NCBI GenBank assembly: GCA_013400975.1
Contig: WBMZ01003295.1
Coordinates: 124,001 to 188,000, forward strand
Length of the DNA stretch: 64,000 nucleotides
Source: Atrichornis clamosus
Taxonomy: Eukaryota; Chordata; Aves; Passeriformes; Menuridae
Direction: 5' to 3'
Positions 21,501-36,500 of the stretch are shown piece after piece (the stretch's first letter is position 1; every line of letters begins with the position of its first letter). The translations under genes and the position numbers were made by a program. The notes beneath the pieces are model-generated. The model saw only the letters and a list, made by a program, of their open reading frames with translations, was not told where the DNA came from and did not search any database.

Positions 21501-24500
21501 GTCCCTAAAATGATGTCACTCAACCACACACTCAAGAAACAAATACACATGATTTTATTATCAACTGTTCTATATTGACTGCTTCACCAAAGGATCACGC
21601 TTGTTCTCAATACAGAGGCCTTGCAAATTCATTCAGTGGACAGGAAGAATCTTAAAGTGCCTGAATAAATCTATTTAAACATCCACAATCAGTGCTCAAA
21701 GAAAAGCTTCTACACTATATCCTAAGCTTTCTGACCGCAGCTTCATAGCAGTAACAAGTTTTTTAGGTTTTTTTCCAAGTACAGGGTTTTAAAATACTGA
21801 TTTAAAAGGTCAATAAGTTTTAAGTAAATACATTTGAAAACAAAAACTTGCTAGAATTATTCCATCGAGTGAAGTGGAAGACAATCCAAATAATCAGATG
21901 GCTTGAGGACTCACCACACAGACAAAATTCATTTAATCTTTAATTGTGTTCTGCACACACTCAGGAATGCTTTGGGGAAGTAAGGCAATGTCAGGGGTGT
22001 ACGTACACACACAGATGTTTATTTTGATCTGTTATTTTATTCTGGCTATTCATTACAGGTTCAGTTACAAAAGTATTTTTGCCACTCTCATAACAGATGA
22101 GCATAAAAGTAACATGTAAAAATACTTATGAACATTTGTCAAACTGAAAGAGAAATGCACTACCTTGATGATGCTAGAATTGAAGCATTAAGTCCACCAA
22201 AACAAGAAAAGGCTACAGCAATGGGAATTGTCCAGCTGAAGATACCAAATACCTGGTCAGCAAATGTCTGATGAAAGGGAAAAGAAAAGGAAACGTGAAA
22301 ATATCTGTAAAAAAGAAAACAGTGACATCAGAGCTTTTGTAATAAGTTTGTATGGAAAAACAGTAATATAGTAAGGACAATCCATAATGCAGCACAAAGA
22401 AGCACACAGCTTATTTATTTATGGATTCTAAATAAGCACAAGCTTCTTTAGCCAAGCACCTGAACTCACATTTTCTGCTCACAACAATCCTAATATATTT
22501 TATTATCTAATTGAACTACAGAACTCAAGTGAATATTCTTTGGATTACTAAAAGTGTTACCTAACCAAACAGGGAAATGCAGTATCACAATGGATAAACA
22601 CAGCCAACATCACACCAACTGTTTATAGATGCTGTTCTAGGAATCTATGTTATTTTCTTTTGCAATTTCCTAAACCACATCTTCTTTTCCTTTAGCTCCA
22701 CTGGCAGGGCCTCCGGGCTCTACTCTCACAACTTGGCAAATGACAGAGCAAGTTATCAGCAGCCATTTGTTAAGGTTGCTAGACAATACTGAAAGTCAAC
22801 TGTGGTGACTGTCCATGGTAGAACTCTGACACCAAGAAGTCAGGAGCATCAAAGTTTCACAGCAAGTGCTGAGAGCCACTGATTGCCAATGATCTGGGAT
22901 CTGTAGTAAAAATGGGTGATAATTTGCCCTGGTCTATTCTGTTCTGCCTCCTGGATGGAGAAAAAAGGGAGAGAGAATATCAGACAATACATCTGAAAAA
23001 TGAAGACATTTAGTTCACGAAGACTGATAGGTATTCTAATTCCCATCTTGGTCTGAGCACTGTACGTATCTGAACATTAGCAGTAGTGTGGAGTTAGGCA
23101 GAAACCCCCTTGTGCTGTGTTCAGAGGACATGGGCAGAGGCCTTCCTCCCCAATCCCAACTCTACTGACAGCTAAATTGCTTCCATGATTTCTTCTGCAG
23201 AAGCAAACAGTCATGGTAGCAAAAGAATCATGTTTACATTAGACAGCTTGAAATCACTATTTATGGTGAATAAGAGTACCTACTCATGTATAACTAGTAC
23301 TCAAACACAAAAGATCTGAGCATTTTACACCTCAGCAGGTAGCAGTAATCTAAACCTTTTTATGAATCTTTCTCAAAATAATTTCTCTTTCTCTTGCTTT
23401 ATCAATTCCAAGAACCTCAGACATAAAAAGCTTATACAGTAGTTCAGCTTTCTGCAGGTTTGTCTATTATAAAAATTTTCTTCAGTTTTTAATATTTTAG
23501 TATTTTGAAACACGTCCCTCTTGACCTCCCCTTTAAACCACTGGTGTTCATCATAAAATTTATGAGCTAAAGAGCTCAGTCAAATGTGACTAATATTCAC
23601 AACTGGCCTTTATCTGTTCCAAATAAAGTTATCTCAATTTAACGGTGGTCAAATTTTGATTTAATTAGTCCAGGAACAAGATCATCAAGAGCAGTGGATT
23701 ATGATCTGTTTTCTTAATGTTTCTGTAGGTCAAAAAAACCTAAATGACCTAATAAGAGTTGGTTTGAGGTTTTTTTTGTTAAGTAAGTGATTGATTTCAT
23801 GAGACAAAACCTTGTATATAATGTCAATCTTTAATCCAGAAGATGCTGAGAAATTCACTGACATAAACCAAAGCTTGGCCAGCTAAAGTTTCCTGTTCTT
23901 TGCATTGATAAAGTGCTTTGTTCAGCACATTATCCAGGTTATGGTTCAGCATCCAACTTGGCTGTATACCATCATTCATACTAAACAGCAAAATGTATTC
24001 CAGCCTTTTGTGTAATTTAGTTGAGCCTCAACAAAGGCAGACAGGATTTTGTGCTGCTAAAGGACAATGCAAAACCATAAAATCACTTCAATGAAGACCT
24101 TGCCAAACACATCACCCTGGTTCTCAAAAAGGCACCTCCCTTCCTGAGCTCTTTTAGTTTATCCATCATAGCACAGCTTCCCTCAAAATAAAGCTTCAAC
24201 ACAGAGGTGGAAAAATGCATAGAGATTCCCACAGATATTATAAAAAAACCACATGAGAAAGTACAACAGAATGATCCATGTAGGTATTGTATTTCATGCT
24301 GAAACCAGAACATCAATTTAGCAAAAGCCCATGCCTTAAGAAAAGTGTTCTGTACACAGAGATTACCCATTTTCAGCCAATTGAAACTGCAAATCATAAT
24401 TTACATTATTGTATATAAAAGATTTCTGCTGCTCAAGAATAAGCAATTACTAGAACCCAAAGTGCTTCTCTCAGATCCTTCCTGGATCTAAATGCAGCTC

Positions 24501-27500
24501 TGAGAAACCCAGTCTACTGAAGCAGAATGTAGTTTATTATGATCCAGTCAATGAATTAAGACAACTTCTCCAAAACAAGAATGAAGACAAGATGAAAATT
24601 CCAATAGGCAATTATTGTAACATTTTAAAGCAATATTTAAACCTGGACTACTGATTTCTGAAGTCAAATAGCAAGTGAAATTACTAGACACAAAACTGCT
24701 AGTGGATTTTTTAATATATGAAGTTAAAATACAGAACAAGATGTTAGAGGATTAAGATGCTTAGTAAAATTGCCTAAAGGATAAGCATTTAGATAAGTAA
24801 TATTAACAGCTGAAGTTAAAGAAGAGAGAGAAAACCTATGAATGTAATCTTATGCTGAAGGATGCAAATTAGCTAATAAGTCATTTGGAGACATTTTTTC
24901 CCCCAAAAGATGTTCTTCACAAGCATTTTCCATTTCCTTTTGAAACATCTGGTAATGGGCCAGCGTGAATAACAGGTGCAGGACTCACTCAAAGGCTATT
25001 TCCATCCTGTAATGTATATCCAGTTTTTCCAAGGTATGCTAATGTTGTTTCACACATCTTGGAAAACAACAATCATTCATATGAACAGTAAAACCCACAA
25101 ACTATATACAGATCCAAATGCTACAGATTCAATGTATTCTGGATGCAGGCTATGTTCTACAACAACTGTTGATCCAACTCAAAGCCTAAAGTAAGTAATT
25201 TCCCTAGATCTGTACAAGACAGACTCTTCAAAAGAGAGATTAATGTAGTGACAGCCTCTACCAAATACTGTTATTTCCAGTGTACCTTCTAATGCTGTAT
25301 TGGGATTCCTGTCAGAGCAAAGGGTGGAGAAACTTCAAGAGCTAAACTTTTCCCTAAGTGAGGTAATGCAAAAGAGTATTTTAACTGAGAATAATCTAAA
25401 AAAAGTTCAGCTTGCTTTGCCAAGTAGATCTGCCTGCAAAATGATCTTTCAGCGAGAAGTTGAAAGGTACCTGAAGTTTGGCTAATCTTTCTAGTGATAT
25501 TAACCAGCTTAACATGCCACATCAAGACCCACCTGCCTTTATGGAGGTGTTTTCTGACAGGGTTTCACCCTCATTTTAACAAAAATCAGCCAAGTTCATT
25601 ACTACCACTCAGACACTTAAGTATAAATTTATAAATCCTTCAACACTCTCCTTTCAACAGATGCCAAGAAGTGTCTTCTCTGAAGCTCAGCTATAGTCTC
25701 TTGTGAACAAAGACAAAACCAAAGATCTCTGCAGTGTTTGTTGCCGAAAGAGTTACTGAAGTGTAAGTAAAAGCTGCCACAATAAACATTCACTGTTGCA
25801 TATGTCAGAGGATTATTTTGCATAAGAAGGCAGGGCAGAGAAAAGTACAACACGCAATCCAGTTATCAGCAAAAAAACACCAAGTGCACTGTATGAAGAA
25901 GGGGAGGGAGGGAGGGGAAAAAAAAAAACAAAAAACCAGAAGAGTTAGTGGCTGCTTTCTGCTAAAACCACAATAGTACAATCATGGATCCTCCATAAAT
26001 GAGCCAAACCTGGGCTCTGAGCCGAGCACCTCATGAATTCCACTTCAACTACCACTACTTCTGGGAGTAGTGAAGTGCATTTATAAAAACAGATGAGCTG
26101 GCAATGGGGGAAAGAATGGAGCATTCACAAGGGTACGTGGAGGATGACACAGGAGCCTACCTGGAGGCAGCTATAAGCAGAAGCATTTAGTCCACCATAC
26201 CAGGAGAAAGCCACCACTATGGGGATGGATTTCGTCTCAGGTCTCTTCTGAGAAAGTCTAAAGAGCAAGAAGGATTAAGAGATTAAATTGTCATCTCTGC
26301 TACAGTCTGACAAGTCCTGTAGTCCAGATTTGAACTATAACTGCTTCAAACAGCTTGGAAACAGAGAATTCAGTGGCTGATACAACACCTGCAATTACAG
26401 ATAAGCTCTTTTATGTCGTCCCATCCACTGGATATGTAAGATATACATATATACATGCACACGGTAGGACAGGTACCCGGAATTGTTCCCCTTAGTTCTG
26501 ATTTTTTTTTCCTAACCATTAACAGGGAATAATAATGAAGGAAGAGGCTTCCAGCCATGCACTTCTCAGCTGAACTGTCCTTATTTCATCATGACTAAAA
26601 TATTACATTACTCCCAGAAGAATGGTCAAAAACTGAATTACAGCTTTAAGACATGAATGACTGATTAAATTTTATTTTTATCTTGAGTTAGTTTGATCTC
26701 ATGATCATCAGCTGGTAACTTGTGGATGGTTTGCAAGAACATTTTGTCCTTTTAAAGGACAAAACAAGTAACTCAGGCACACAGATGAGTAGCAAGACCC
26801 ACATTTAGGTTACAAATCACAAGATGAGAACTATTTCATCACACATAGCTGCACATACAAAGTGCACTCAGAGGCACACAAGAAATGTCAGATTACACTG
26901 AGAGCATATGGAGCTACAAGCACATGCTAGGCTGGCAAAGCACTAAAAACGATTGACTGGAGGGATAAATGCAAAGAGAATGTAGTCTAACACAAATAAG
27001 AAACTTATACAAAAAAATACCCAAAGATAACGAGGTGTTTCTATTAGGAAAGTTTAAAAGGCATCTATGGAGCATCTTCATGTAACTCTTTTCAAGAGCC
27101 TATTGCCCAGGAGCTTTTCCAGGCTCAGTTCTGTTACATTCTTACCCTGAAAATCATATAGAGCAGTAAGGTGATTAATATATATAGATATATATATGAG
27201 CAATCTGACTGGTATCTTGGAAGCAAAATTAATTCTGCTTTGACATTTCTCTTGAGGTGAAGTATAAATACACTCACACATTACAGGAAGATCTGGCAGT
27301 CAGAACTACACTGTTTTTTCCATTTTGACCTTCTGAGGCCTCCAAGGTGCTATTTCCTAACGGAAACAAACTCTGATTTATGGCAATCAGGAAGCTGCAC
27401 GTGCAAAAAAAGCCCCTGAGCAGATGAAGTTTTCTCCCACTGCCAGAGATTTACATTGTCAGGATACTGAATGACATCTCCCCCACCTTGACCAATTAGA

Positions 27501-30500
27501 TTTAATGTCACATACATTACAGAAAGGAAAGAGTGCACATCAACGGAAAACAGAGTCAGAAAATTGTAAAGGTGCGAAAGAAAGCAATTTAAATGTTCAT
27601 GTTTCCTGCAATTCTTGTTTTAACCACCAAGCTGTTGATTGATTCTCAAATAGACATGTCTTTCATTGTATGATTGGCAATGCCTATAGTGGAAGGAAAA
27701 AGTCCCAGTGCAGCACAAGATTCAGCATGAAATTCCCTCTTCATTTTCAGTTACTGAATACAATCTTATGGCCATAAGAAACCATCACTACTCTGCTACA
27801 TTAATGTACTGTATTCCTACTGCAGGTAAGATGTCTCTTCTGTACAGCCCACATTAAAATTTCCACAGTCAGCTCCAACGGTAAAACAGTCTCATTTATA
27901 TTTTCACAGAGGTGCTGAAGATATTTGCTCTAAATCTTCTCAGGTGTTTAACCTGTTCCTATCATCTCTAATAGCTAGCTGTAGAATAAGAGTTCAATCT
28001 TTACCAAGTCTCTTACCTATCTCATATTGAAAATGTTACGTAGCACTCTTTCAAGGTCTGGCTCAGCTTTTCAGCTTGGACACCAAAGCCAGAGAACTTC
28101 CACGTTAACTGGCATCAGGAGTGCTGCGTTGGCAGCGAATTAGAGCTAGCTCCAAGGAAGAAGGCAAATGACTTACTAAACAGCTCTCCTCTAAGAGCCA
28201 CTGCCTGCCCCTAATGAAGAGTTCTTCCATTGTAAGGTAGGGAATGTGCACTTCATCCAAAGAAACTTTACTGGAAAGTGCCAGTGCAAGCAAGGAAGAG
28301 GAACCCGACACTGACAGCCAAAGACAAGCAGAATTTCCTCTTCAGAAAAGAAGCCAGTGACTGGCCAAATGAGGGAAGAGAAGTAACATACAAAAGGTCT
28401 AAGAAGAACTTAAAATTTTCTGTCTGAATTTAGTTAGAAAAGAGACTCAACATTTATTAAACTATACACCAAAGAAGAGTAAAACACCTGAAACACACAG
28501 GCTTCCACATTCCAGTCCATTGAAGGAGCATGTCAAAGCAAAGCAAGACTGCTCTGGAATATGAGAGCACCAGCATGAATTGATTGATCCAAGTTGGACT
28601 CACAATATGGTATTTCAAGATGCAACTGAAGTCGTCTTCTTTATCCCCAGTTTACTGACAGAGCTGTACAGCTCCAAGAAAGATGACAGCTGGCTAAGCA
28701 GGAAAACCAACTGTTTGCTTCAACCACTTTTTGCTCTTCCAAGTAAAAGAAATTAGCTGCCAAATAGCACCTATTGTATGAACTCAACCAAAAACTCCAG
28801 ACGTGACCAAACAGGAAGCAGGTAACAAGCTATGCACTAGCAGCCGGTATTTTCTTTCCTGTTAGAAGATAAAACAGCCCAGAAAGTGCTCGTGAAGCCA
28901 TCTGCTCTCTTCACAAACAAAATCCACAATAATTGTCTCCAAAAAAAAAAAAAAAAAAAAAGTTGTTCAGTGACAGTGGAAGGTGAGATAAAATGTCTGC
29001 TTTTATTTATTTGTGTTTGTGCTACAGAGTAATCTTCATATGCATAAAACTTAACAGTAAAGGTTGTGATGATTTGCATAAGGAGGTAAAACAGAAGTCA
29101 ACTGTAAAACTCTGACAGGAATCTTTGAAAAAGGGAATGGTTTGACACGATCAGCAACCATCCAAAAAGTATTTGCAGAACTTGTAAACTAGCTGTGGCT
29201 GTATTACTTAAACTTCTTCAACAAAAAAAGCTTAAAAGTTTCTTAGTCTCAACACTGGGACTATACCACAATGAAGCCAATACTGAAGTAAAAGGAGGAC
29301 ATTTTATCACCTTTTTTCCCCACATAATCCCTTAGTAAGACTTCTTTTGACTTGCAGCCACCAAGAAAAACAGTACACAGGCCATGTGGAAAGAAACACT
29401 CATATTTCTTTTACTTAGAACTTTCACTCCTATCATTCAGAAAACTGGGAAATAACTTCACCCCATCCCCTTACAGCTCAAAGCCTCTTCACTGAAAAGA
29501 ACAGGAGAAAGGTACTCCATTCTTTCCCACAATAGCAACAAGGAAAGATTAAATTCAACTGCTGCTTTACTACACGAAAGACTCTAAAATGCAGCAACAT
29601 TACTACCATGCTTCTTTAAAAATTCATTAATGTAATTCTCACCCTACACCAACTTTCGCCAACTAAAGGGCAATAAGGAAACTACAGCAATCTGTATCCT
29701 GTATCATGTGTAGAATATGTGAGCAGATCAAAGTGGCTCATTTTCATCAGATTAATTTTTTGGAATAGCTTACTTCGCACCTCCTTTCTTCATTCATCCA
29801 CTGAGCACAATGCCCTAAGTCTTCTTAAAGATTCCACTGAGAGTAAAACTCTTCCACCACACAGAGAAATTTAATCATAACAATCATTAGCTCTTTTTTC
29901 CCCCTGAATTGAGTATTTGAATTTGGACTGCAAGTGCACTTTTGAAGCAATTCTCCAAGTTATTGTCACTTACTGCTTCTTGGTTCATGTTGTTCAGCTT
30001 CAGCACTAAAAGGAGCTGCCCTTTCAGAACAGGCTAAATTGGAAGATGAACTGCAAGAGCACACTTGCTGCACTTCCCTACTGCAAACCAACACAGAGCA
30101 GTGCAAAGTAGGTGTCATGCACATGGCAGGTCCCCAGTGTCAACTCTTCCACCCTACAGGCATCCTTCCAGAGACCCACACAATTTGCTGATGTATTAGT
30201 AGATCAAGATTAAAGTTGGTTTTGTAAAACTGGGCAATTGAATTTGTAACAGCAATGAAAAGGAATCTCCTATAAATCATGTGCCAAGTATTAAACTTCA
30301 GATGAACTTTCACCTTGTCATTCTAAAAGGCAAGTTAAGTAGTAGCAATCAGAAGAGCGTTGTTAGCCCTTCGCATATGCTTATTCAAAAATTAGTATTT
30401 TCTGTCTTTGTTTTGCCTCATTCTGAAATGTTTTAAGAAGTCTTTCACAATATATTTCCTGCTAAAAAGAGGTAAAGAAGAGAAGTTTATTTACTTTCAA

Positions 30501-33500
30501 TACATTTTGAAATAAACAGTTGTGCTAATTACATTTGAAATAACAAGTTACAGCACATTTACCATAAAGTACTTCTGCGGAACCATCTGCCCAAATATCT
30601 GAAACAGGTGCTTCCTGGTTTGCTAAGCCAGTTTTTAATCATAATAAATCCTCTGTGGGAACAGAGTAAATACTTCCTTCATTTTTATGTTTTTAAAACT
30701 TCCTGTCCATTGTCTACTTACATTTTAGAAGCCAATTGGGAATGTAAAAGGGAGACAAGGTATTATTTCTTTTCCTCCAATTTATATAACCAAAAAAAAG
30801 ATTAAATTTCCCCAAGTCTCCACTTTAAAGAATACATAACCAGAACTATCCAATTAATTCAGTAGTTACAGGTCAAAAAAAATCCCAAACCCTTTGTTGA
30901 ATTACTAGCTTAAGTATAAGATGTGTTTTTACCAGCTTTTACTTTAAGAAGTTTATATATTTTAATTGGATTCAAGCTTCCTTCCATACAGAAAAATAAT
31001 GAATTTCAAAATATTAAAAGTTGTTGGAATTAATACAACGTCAGAAAGACAGTGATGCAAGTTATTGAAAAGGAGATACAAAGCTAAACTTGGTTACAGC
31101 TCAGCTGCCACACATCCATTTACAGATACGCTTTGAACCAACCATTAGCTCAGTGCAACACTGCTCTGTATTTGGAATACTGCAGCATGAAGGGACACAG
31201 AAGACAATCATGCACTAATGAGTCTTAATTTACAATTAGCTCAAAGTGCACAAGTCTAATTAGACACTTTGCAAAGTACACTACGAAGATGCATCTGTGC
31301 TCACGTTAATAAATCTGGTAATATATTATTATTAGACATGATTTCATTAACTGCTTTCCTACTTAAGATTAAATTATTTATGATGAGTTGTTCTGTCCTC
31401 CTGCATTCAGTTAAGTACTATTATAAACCAGGGATTTTTCCTGTTTTGTCCCTTCAAATGAAATATATCCCTAAAAGGTGCAAAGTTAATAATGTAACAA
31501 AAGACCACATGGTCAACTTACCACTGCCACAGCATCACTAGAGAGAACAGCCTGATCATCCAGCACTGTGTAATAAGCTACATTGGTCATGATATAGATA
31601 ACAGTCACAATTGGCATAGACACTGCAATAGCCAGTGGCAAGTTCCTGTAAGACAAAAAAAACCCCAAATCCACAACCACAGAAAAAAAAATTACATTAA
31701 TAACAGATTTAACGTTATTTATTTGTATCCTTTATAATAGACAGGAAAGTTATGAAGCCAGAATAAAGATTTCAGAAAAGGTATCTCTGGAATCAGAATT
31801 TGGTTTCTTTTAAAACTAGAAATTCTAATACAGATGACTGGAAAAAAAATCTGATTTTTACAATAACTTAAAACCTAAATTATGTGTAAAAAGGTATTCT
31901 TTGCAACTTCTCTTCAAATACACTAACTTCAAGGTTTCCAGATCTGTAATAATCACCTTCAAACTTACATGCTTTAAATGATTTCCTACTGGCCATGTTA
32001 ATTACCACAACTGGAACTCAAAGAGGCAGAGCTCTGAGTCACTGCACTCCTCCTCCCTGGGGAATGGGGCTGTCCTTCCAGAACTGATGCAGGGAGATCT
32101 ACTAAACCAAACCCCTGATTTCCTCATCTGCACTCACCACTGCAGAGAACAAACTACTGGGCTGCACAACAGAGATGCAGATAAAAAATTGCTATACAGC
32201 TGTGAACCTCAAGATGTGGGGTACCTTACTAGCAAATACATGTCTAGAAGGTAATACCAAAAAAAAACCAGTCAAGAGTTACAGGAAAACACTGCCAACC
32301 TTTAGATGTAAGCAGGTAAGACTTTATTGTGAGATAAACTCACAGCCCTTGGTCTGAAGCTCCACAGAAAGAAGTTACAGAGCAGAAGCAAATTTTTAAT
32401 GTCAAGGCTTTGGCTCTTCTCAACCTTATTCTTTTCACAAACCTCACAGGGATATTCAAATATTTCAAAAAGGGAAGCAGAACTGAGAGTGTTACTCTCA
32501 CGTTTGACCAGTTAGAAATCAAACACAGCAGGGTGACACTGATGTGCATTTGCCATGAACACTGTTTTCAGTAACAACAGCAACAACCACCCAAACAATG
32601 AAACCCGAAAGCATAAAAATTATCAGTCTGACTAAAACTTTCAAAACTTTCTTCAAAAACTTCCTGAGGCCCAGAAGTCCAGCTGTGTCTGTCTGCTTCT
32701 ATGGAAGCAGAAAAACAAACATACACCACAATCCCCCATTATAAATCAGTAAATTAGTAACTGGGAATTCTGACTCTTCTTCCAGGTCGCACATTCACAG
32801 TAAGAGACCTCTGAATCTCAGCACAGAGAAGAAAGAGAAGTAGAAAACAACTGTGAATTTAATTCAGAAATATTGTGTAATGTAACAAAAAGCTGAAATA
32901 GCATTTTAAGAACTTTACATCATCCAAGATTAAAGCCAAGGAACTATGTCAAATGTATCTTACGGATTGCAACTTTTAGGTGGACAAGCATGAGGGCACT
33001 ACCAATCAAGTGAACATGAAAAATATGTAATTCATGCAGTAATTGTGTAGAAGTCTGGAATACCTCATTATTCCCAAGAATAGTAGAGGCAGAAAGCTGA
33101 AAGTTGAAGTTCATTTTAACAGCTACAATTCTACCAAGAATGTAGCTTGTATACGGCACTGATGCCTATGATTATGATGAAATTTTCATCAGTTAAATAT
33201 CCTGTGAGAAAAATTGTTTCTCAAAACAATATATCTAACAGAAAAGCTATCAAACTGATAACACAGAACAACATACTGCCATTAAAAAGAGGAAAAGGCA
33301 TTGCAACAGTACTCAAAAAAGGAGCTTCTTAGCAGAAAGAAACCAATTTGAAGAACCAAATGACTGATGAAAATACAGAACATATGTCTTCTGAATATAC
33401 GTATCAAATCTTTGCAAGAGGATTTAAAGAAGCACTGCCAATCTGAAATTTCATCTGACTAAAAATAGCTGTTTTTAGAGTTAAAATACTTATCCACTGT

Positions 33501-36500
33501 TTTATCTTTTTAGTAGGTAACATTCCTGGTTAGATAAATGCTCAGCATAAAACTCAGCATCCAACAGAGAACAGAATAAACTGCAAAAGTCATTTGGGAG
33601 AATTAAAAAAAAATAAATCTTATTCATTCTTTATCATTCAGCTATAGCAATCTGAGCTGTCGCATATAACAGGATGCAAAAACTATCAAAGGGGATTCTA
33701 TTCTACGATAAAGGCATCTGCCTACAGACTCACAGCTGACCAAGATTAGTCAGTCACACTTTTGGAGCGTAAATACAAGGAAAAGATTAATTAACATTCT
33801 TAAATATGAAATTAGAATGATCACACAGGTAAACACAGCACGAACTACACTTAGGTACCTGTTCCACTGCAATTGACACCTATTATAATAAATAGTAGCA
33901 ACATCTTGAATTGGAAGTTTATCAAGCACTGAATACAGCATCCTGCAATAATCTAGACTTATTTATTCTTATGTTTTTCTTTCTTTTTCATTTTGAATGG
34001 AGTTTACGAAAAATCTTTCCTAGTCACTGTTCACAGCCTCACCATCTAAGTACAGAGCAGTTCTACTCACTCCTGTATGAGCTCAGAACTCATTAGTGAA
34101 TGACAGCCACAAACCAAGCAATTTGGGAACTATTCAAGTTTAGAAAGCTTGAATCATTTACCTTTCTGGGTTTTTGATTTCTTCTGTTACAAAATTGAGT
34201 GTATCCCAACCAGAGTAAGAAAACAAGGCAGAATATAGTGCAAGGGAGATGTCTCCAATATCAAAAGAGGATCCATCAAAAGAGTTCTCAAAGTGTGATG
34301 TATGTCCTGTGTGGAAGAGATGCAATGAAGGACAGGATAATAAAGTACAGTAAGTAATGTTTTTCAATATGGCACACAACTACAAAAACACCTCAGAAAC
34401 CCTAATTCCTTCAAATCTGCTTATTAAGACCTTTTTTCCCAATCCTACTCTATGCTTTAGCCACGAAAATAAGCATGGCATTTAAAACTACTAAAAATTA
34501 TTGGGTGTGTATGATACTGTTCTACAATTAAACACCTCGTTTGTCCACAATAGCACAAGAAGTTCAGGAACATGAAGTTCAGACTAAGCTATAAAAAACT
34601 GGCAATGACAGTACTCAGGCTAAGGGGTTTTTTTTAGTAACATATATATTTATAAAATAATCCACTCTATTCTTCTATATCCTTTAAAATTTTCAAACAT
34701 TTAACCTATGCAGAAAAAAAAGATTACAGGTGATTTTATACAACTATGACAAGAAACCCCACTCAAACACCTACATGGATGTTCGAGTTTTTGCTATTAA
34801 AACTAGAAAACTGAGAAAAATTAACAGAGCATAAAGTATTACTGTTACGTGAGATAAAACTTTCCCAAGCTAAAAGTGTATGTATGTTTTTTGGACCACC
34901 GTTTGTGAAAACTTGTGCCATCTTTTGACTTCAAGCCAAAACAAGCTCATCATTCACAGCTTATATATTCAGACTGTTTTACATATACAGACACACACAA
35001 AACTACCAAATACAGAAAGGCAGTTACTGTGTAACTCCAAAACGTGCCCTGTACCATGCATCCTGAAATATTCAGACTCCATTAAAACCGGCCAGTATCA
35101 TATTTGAGGCCTCTAATCTTTACTTATTTCTCTTCCCTACTTTTTATCCCAATCAGACCTTGCTACTCTCTTGGCACAGACACATGCAGAGAAACTGCTG
35201 AGTTAGAAACAGGAAAAGGAGACCATGTCAAGGAAATTAGTTGTGAACAAGCCCAGTATCTACAAAACAAGGGATGGGCTGATGTGCTAAGGGTTAAACA
35301 TGGTGCTCACATATGCATATTCTTGTTCAGTCTACAGTAATTACCTTGCTCATGAACTTTCAACAATAACCAGTTAGAGCAAAGGACATAAATTGCCAGA
35401 TTGCCAGGGAAAGATTTTTATGGCAGCTGTGAAAGCAGGAGAATTTTTTTTAAGCTAACACGCCAATAAATTCTTCCCAAAGGAAGGGGCTAAGAACAAA
35501 ATTAAGTTTAGAATTTCTCTAACTTGAAAGCACAATGCCCAAAACACACACCTTCTAATTCTCAACAGCTACAATAGAACTCGGGCTTCTGACAAAAACG
35601 GAGGTGTTGTTTAACAAATCTACCTATGCATTTTTGCTTTAAGATCAGACACTTTCAGACTGCACAAAAAACATTTTGTGAAAAAAAAATATTCAGCTGA
35701 TCTCACTGTAAAGTAGCATGTTCCTTACAGACATTTGTAACTTTCCCCACTCCCATTGTAATTTGCTATCTGTATATTGCTGTTTTCACTTCCTTTATTA
35801 TTCTATACCACTGGCTGTAAATTATACAGTATTGCTGAGCAATCAATTACCTTCTTTTACCAAGTTCAAAGTCAACTGAGATAGGATGGGTATCTCATGA
35901 TACCATTTCACAATAATGCCTAACATTGGTGTTACTGGTGTTTTCAATGTGGCTGTATTATGATTGTACGGAGGCATTTCATAAAACATTCAGCAGTACC
36001 TTATAGTCTTTAGACCAGTTACTCAGTTTAACTGATAAATACAAACCTTTGCTTTAATTTACAAGCTTACCCTGGCATATTTTAACAAGTCCAGTTATGA
36101 TGATGACAATAAGAGCAGTAACTTTAGCATAAGTAAACACATCCTGCACACGTGTTCCCCACTTAACGTAGGCACAATTTATAAATGTTAAAAGACCTAG
36201 GGGAGGAAAAAAGTGAAAAATTATTTGACATGGTTAAAAAATGATTAAAAAATTAAAATGATTTTAAAAATTAAAAAATTATTATTTGAACAATGTTCAG
36301 TTTAACTCACTTTTCAAAGACTTTAATTGCAATCTAAATAAGCACTTACCTGTTATACTGATACTTAGGTTAAATTAAGCAAATTCGACTGGAACTGAAA
36401 ACACACTGGTTCAAGCAAAAAATCAGGAAACAGATGATTCAAACATCCAGTTTCAACAGACGGAAGGAAAGACCTTTCCATTCTCTGATTACATGCCCAT

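Noticed and set aside
28900..28970. Poly(A) tract as the tail of a processed pseudogene
   Set aside because: No coding similarity was seen upstream and no flanking target-site duplication.
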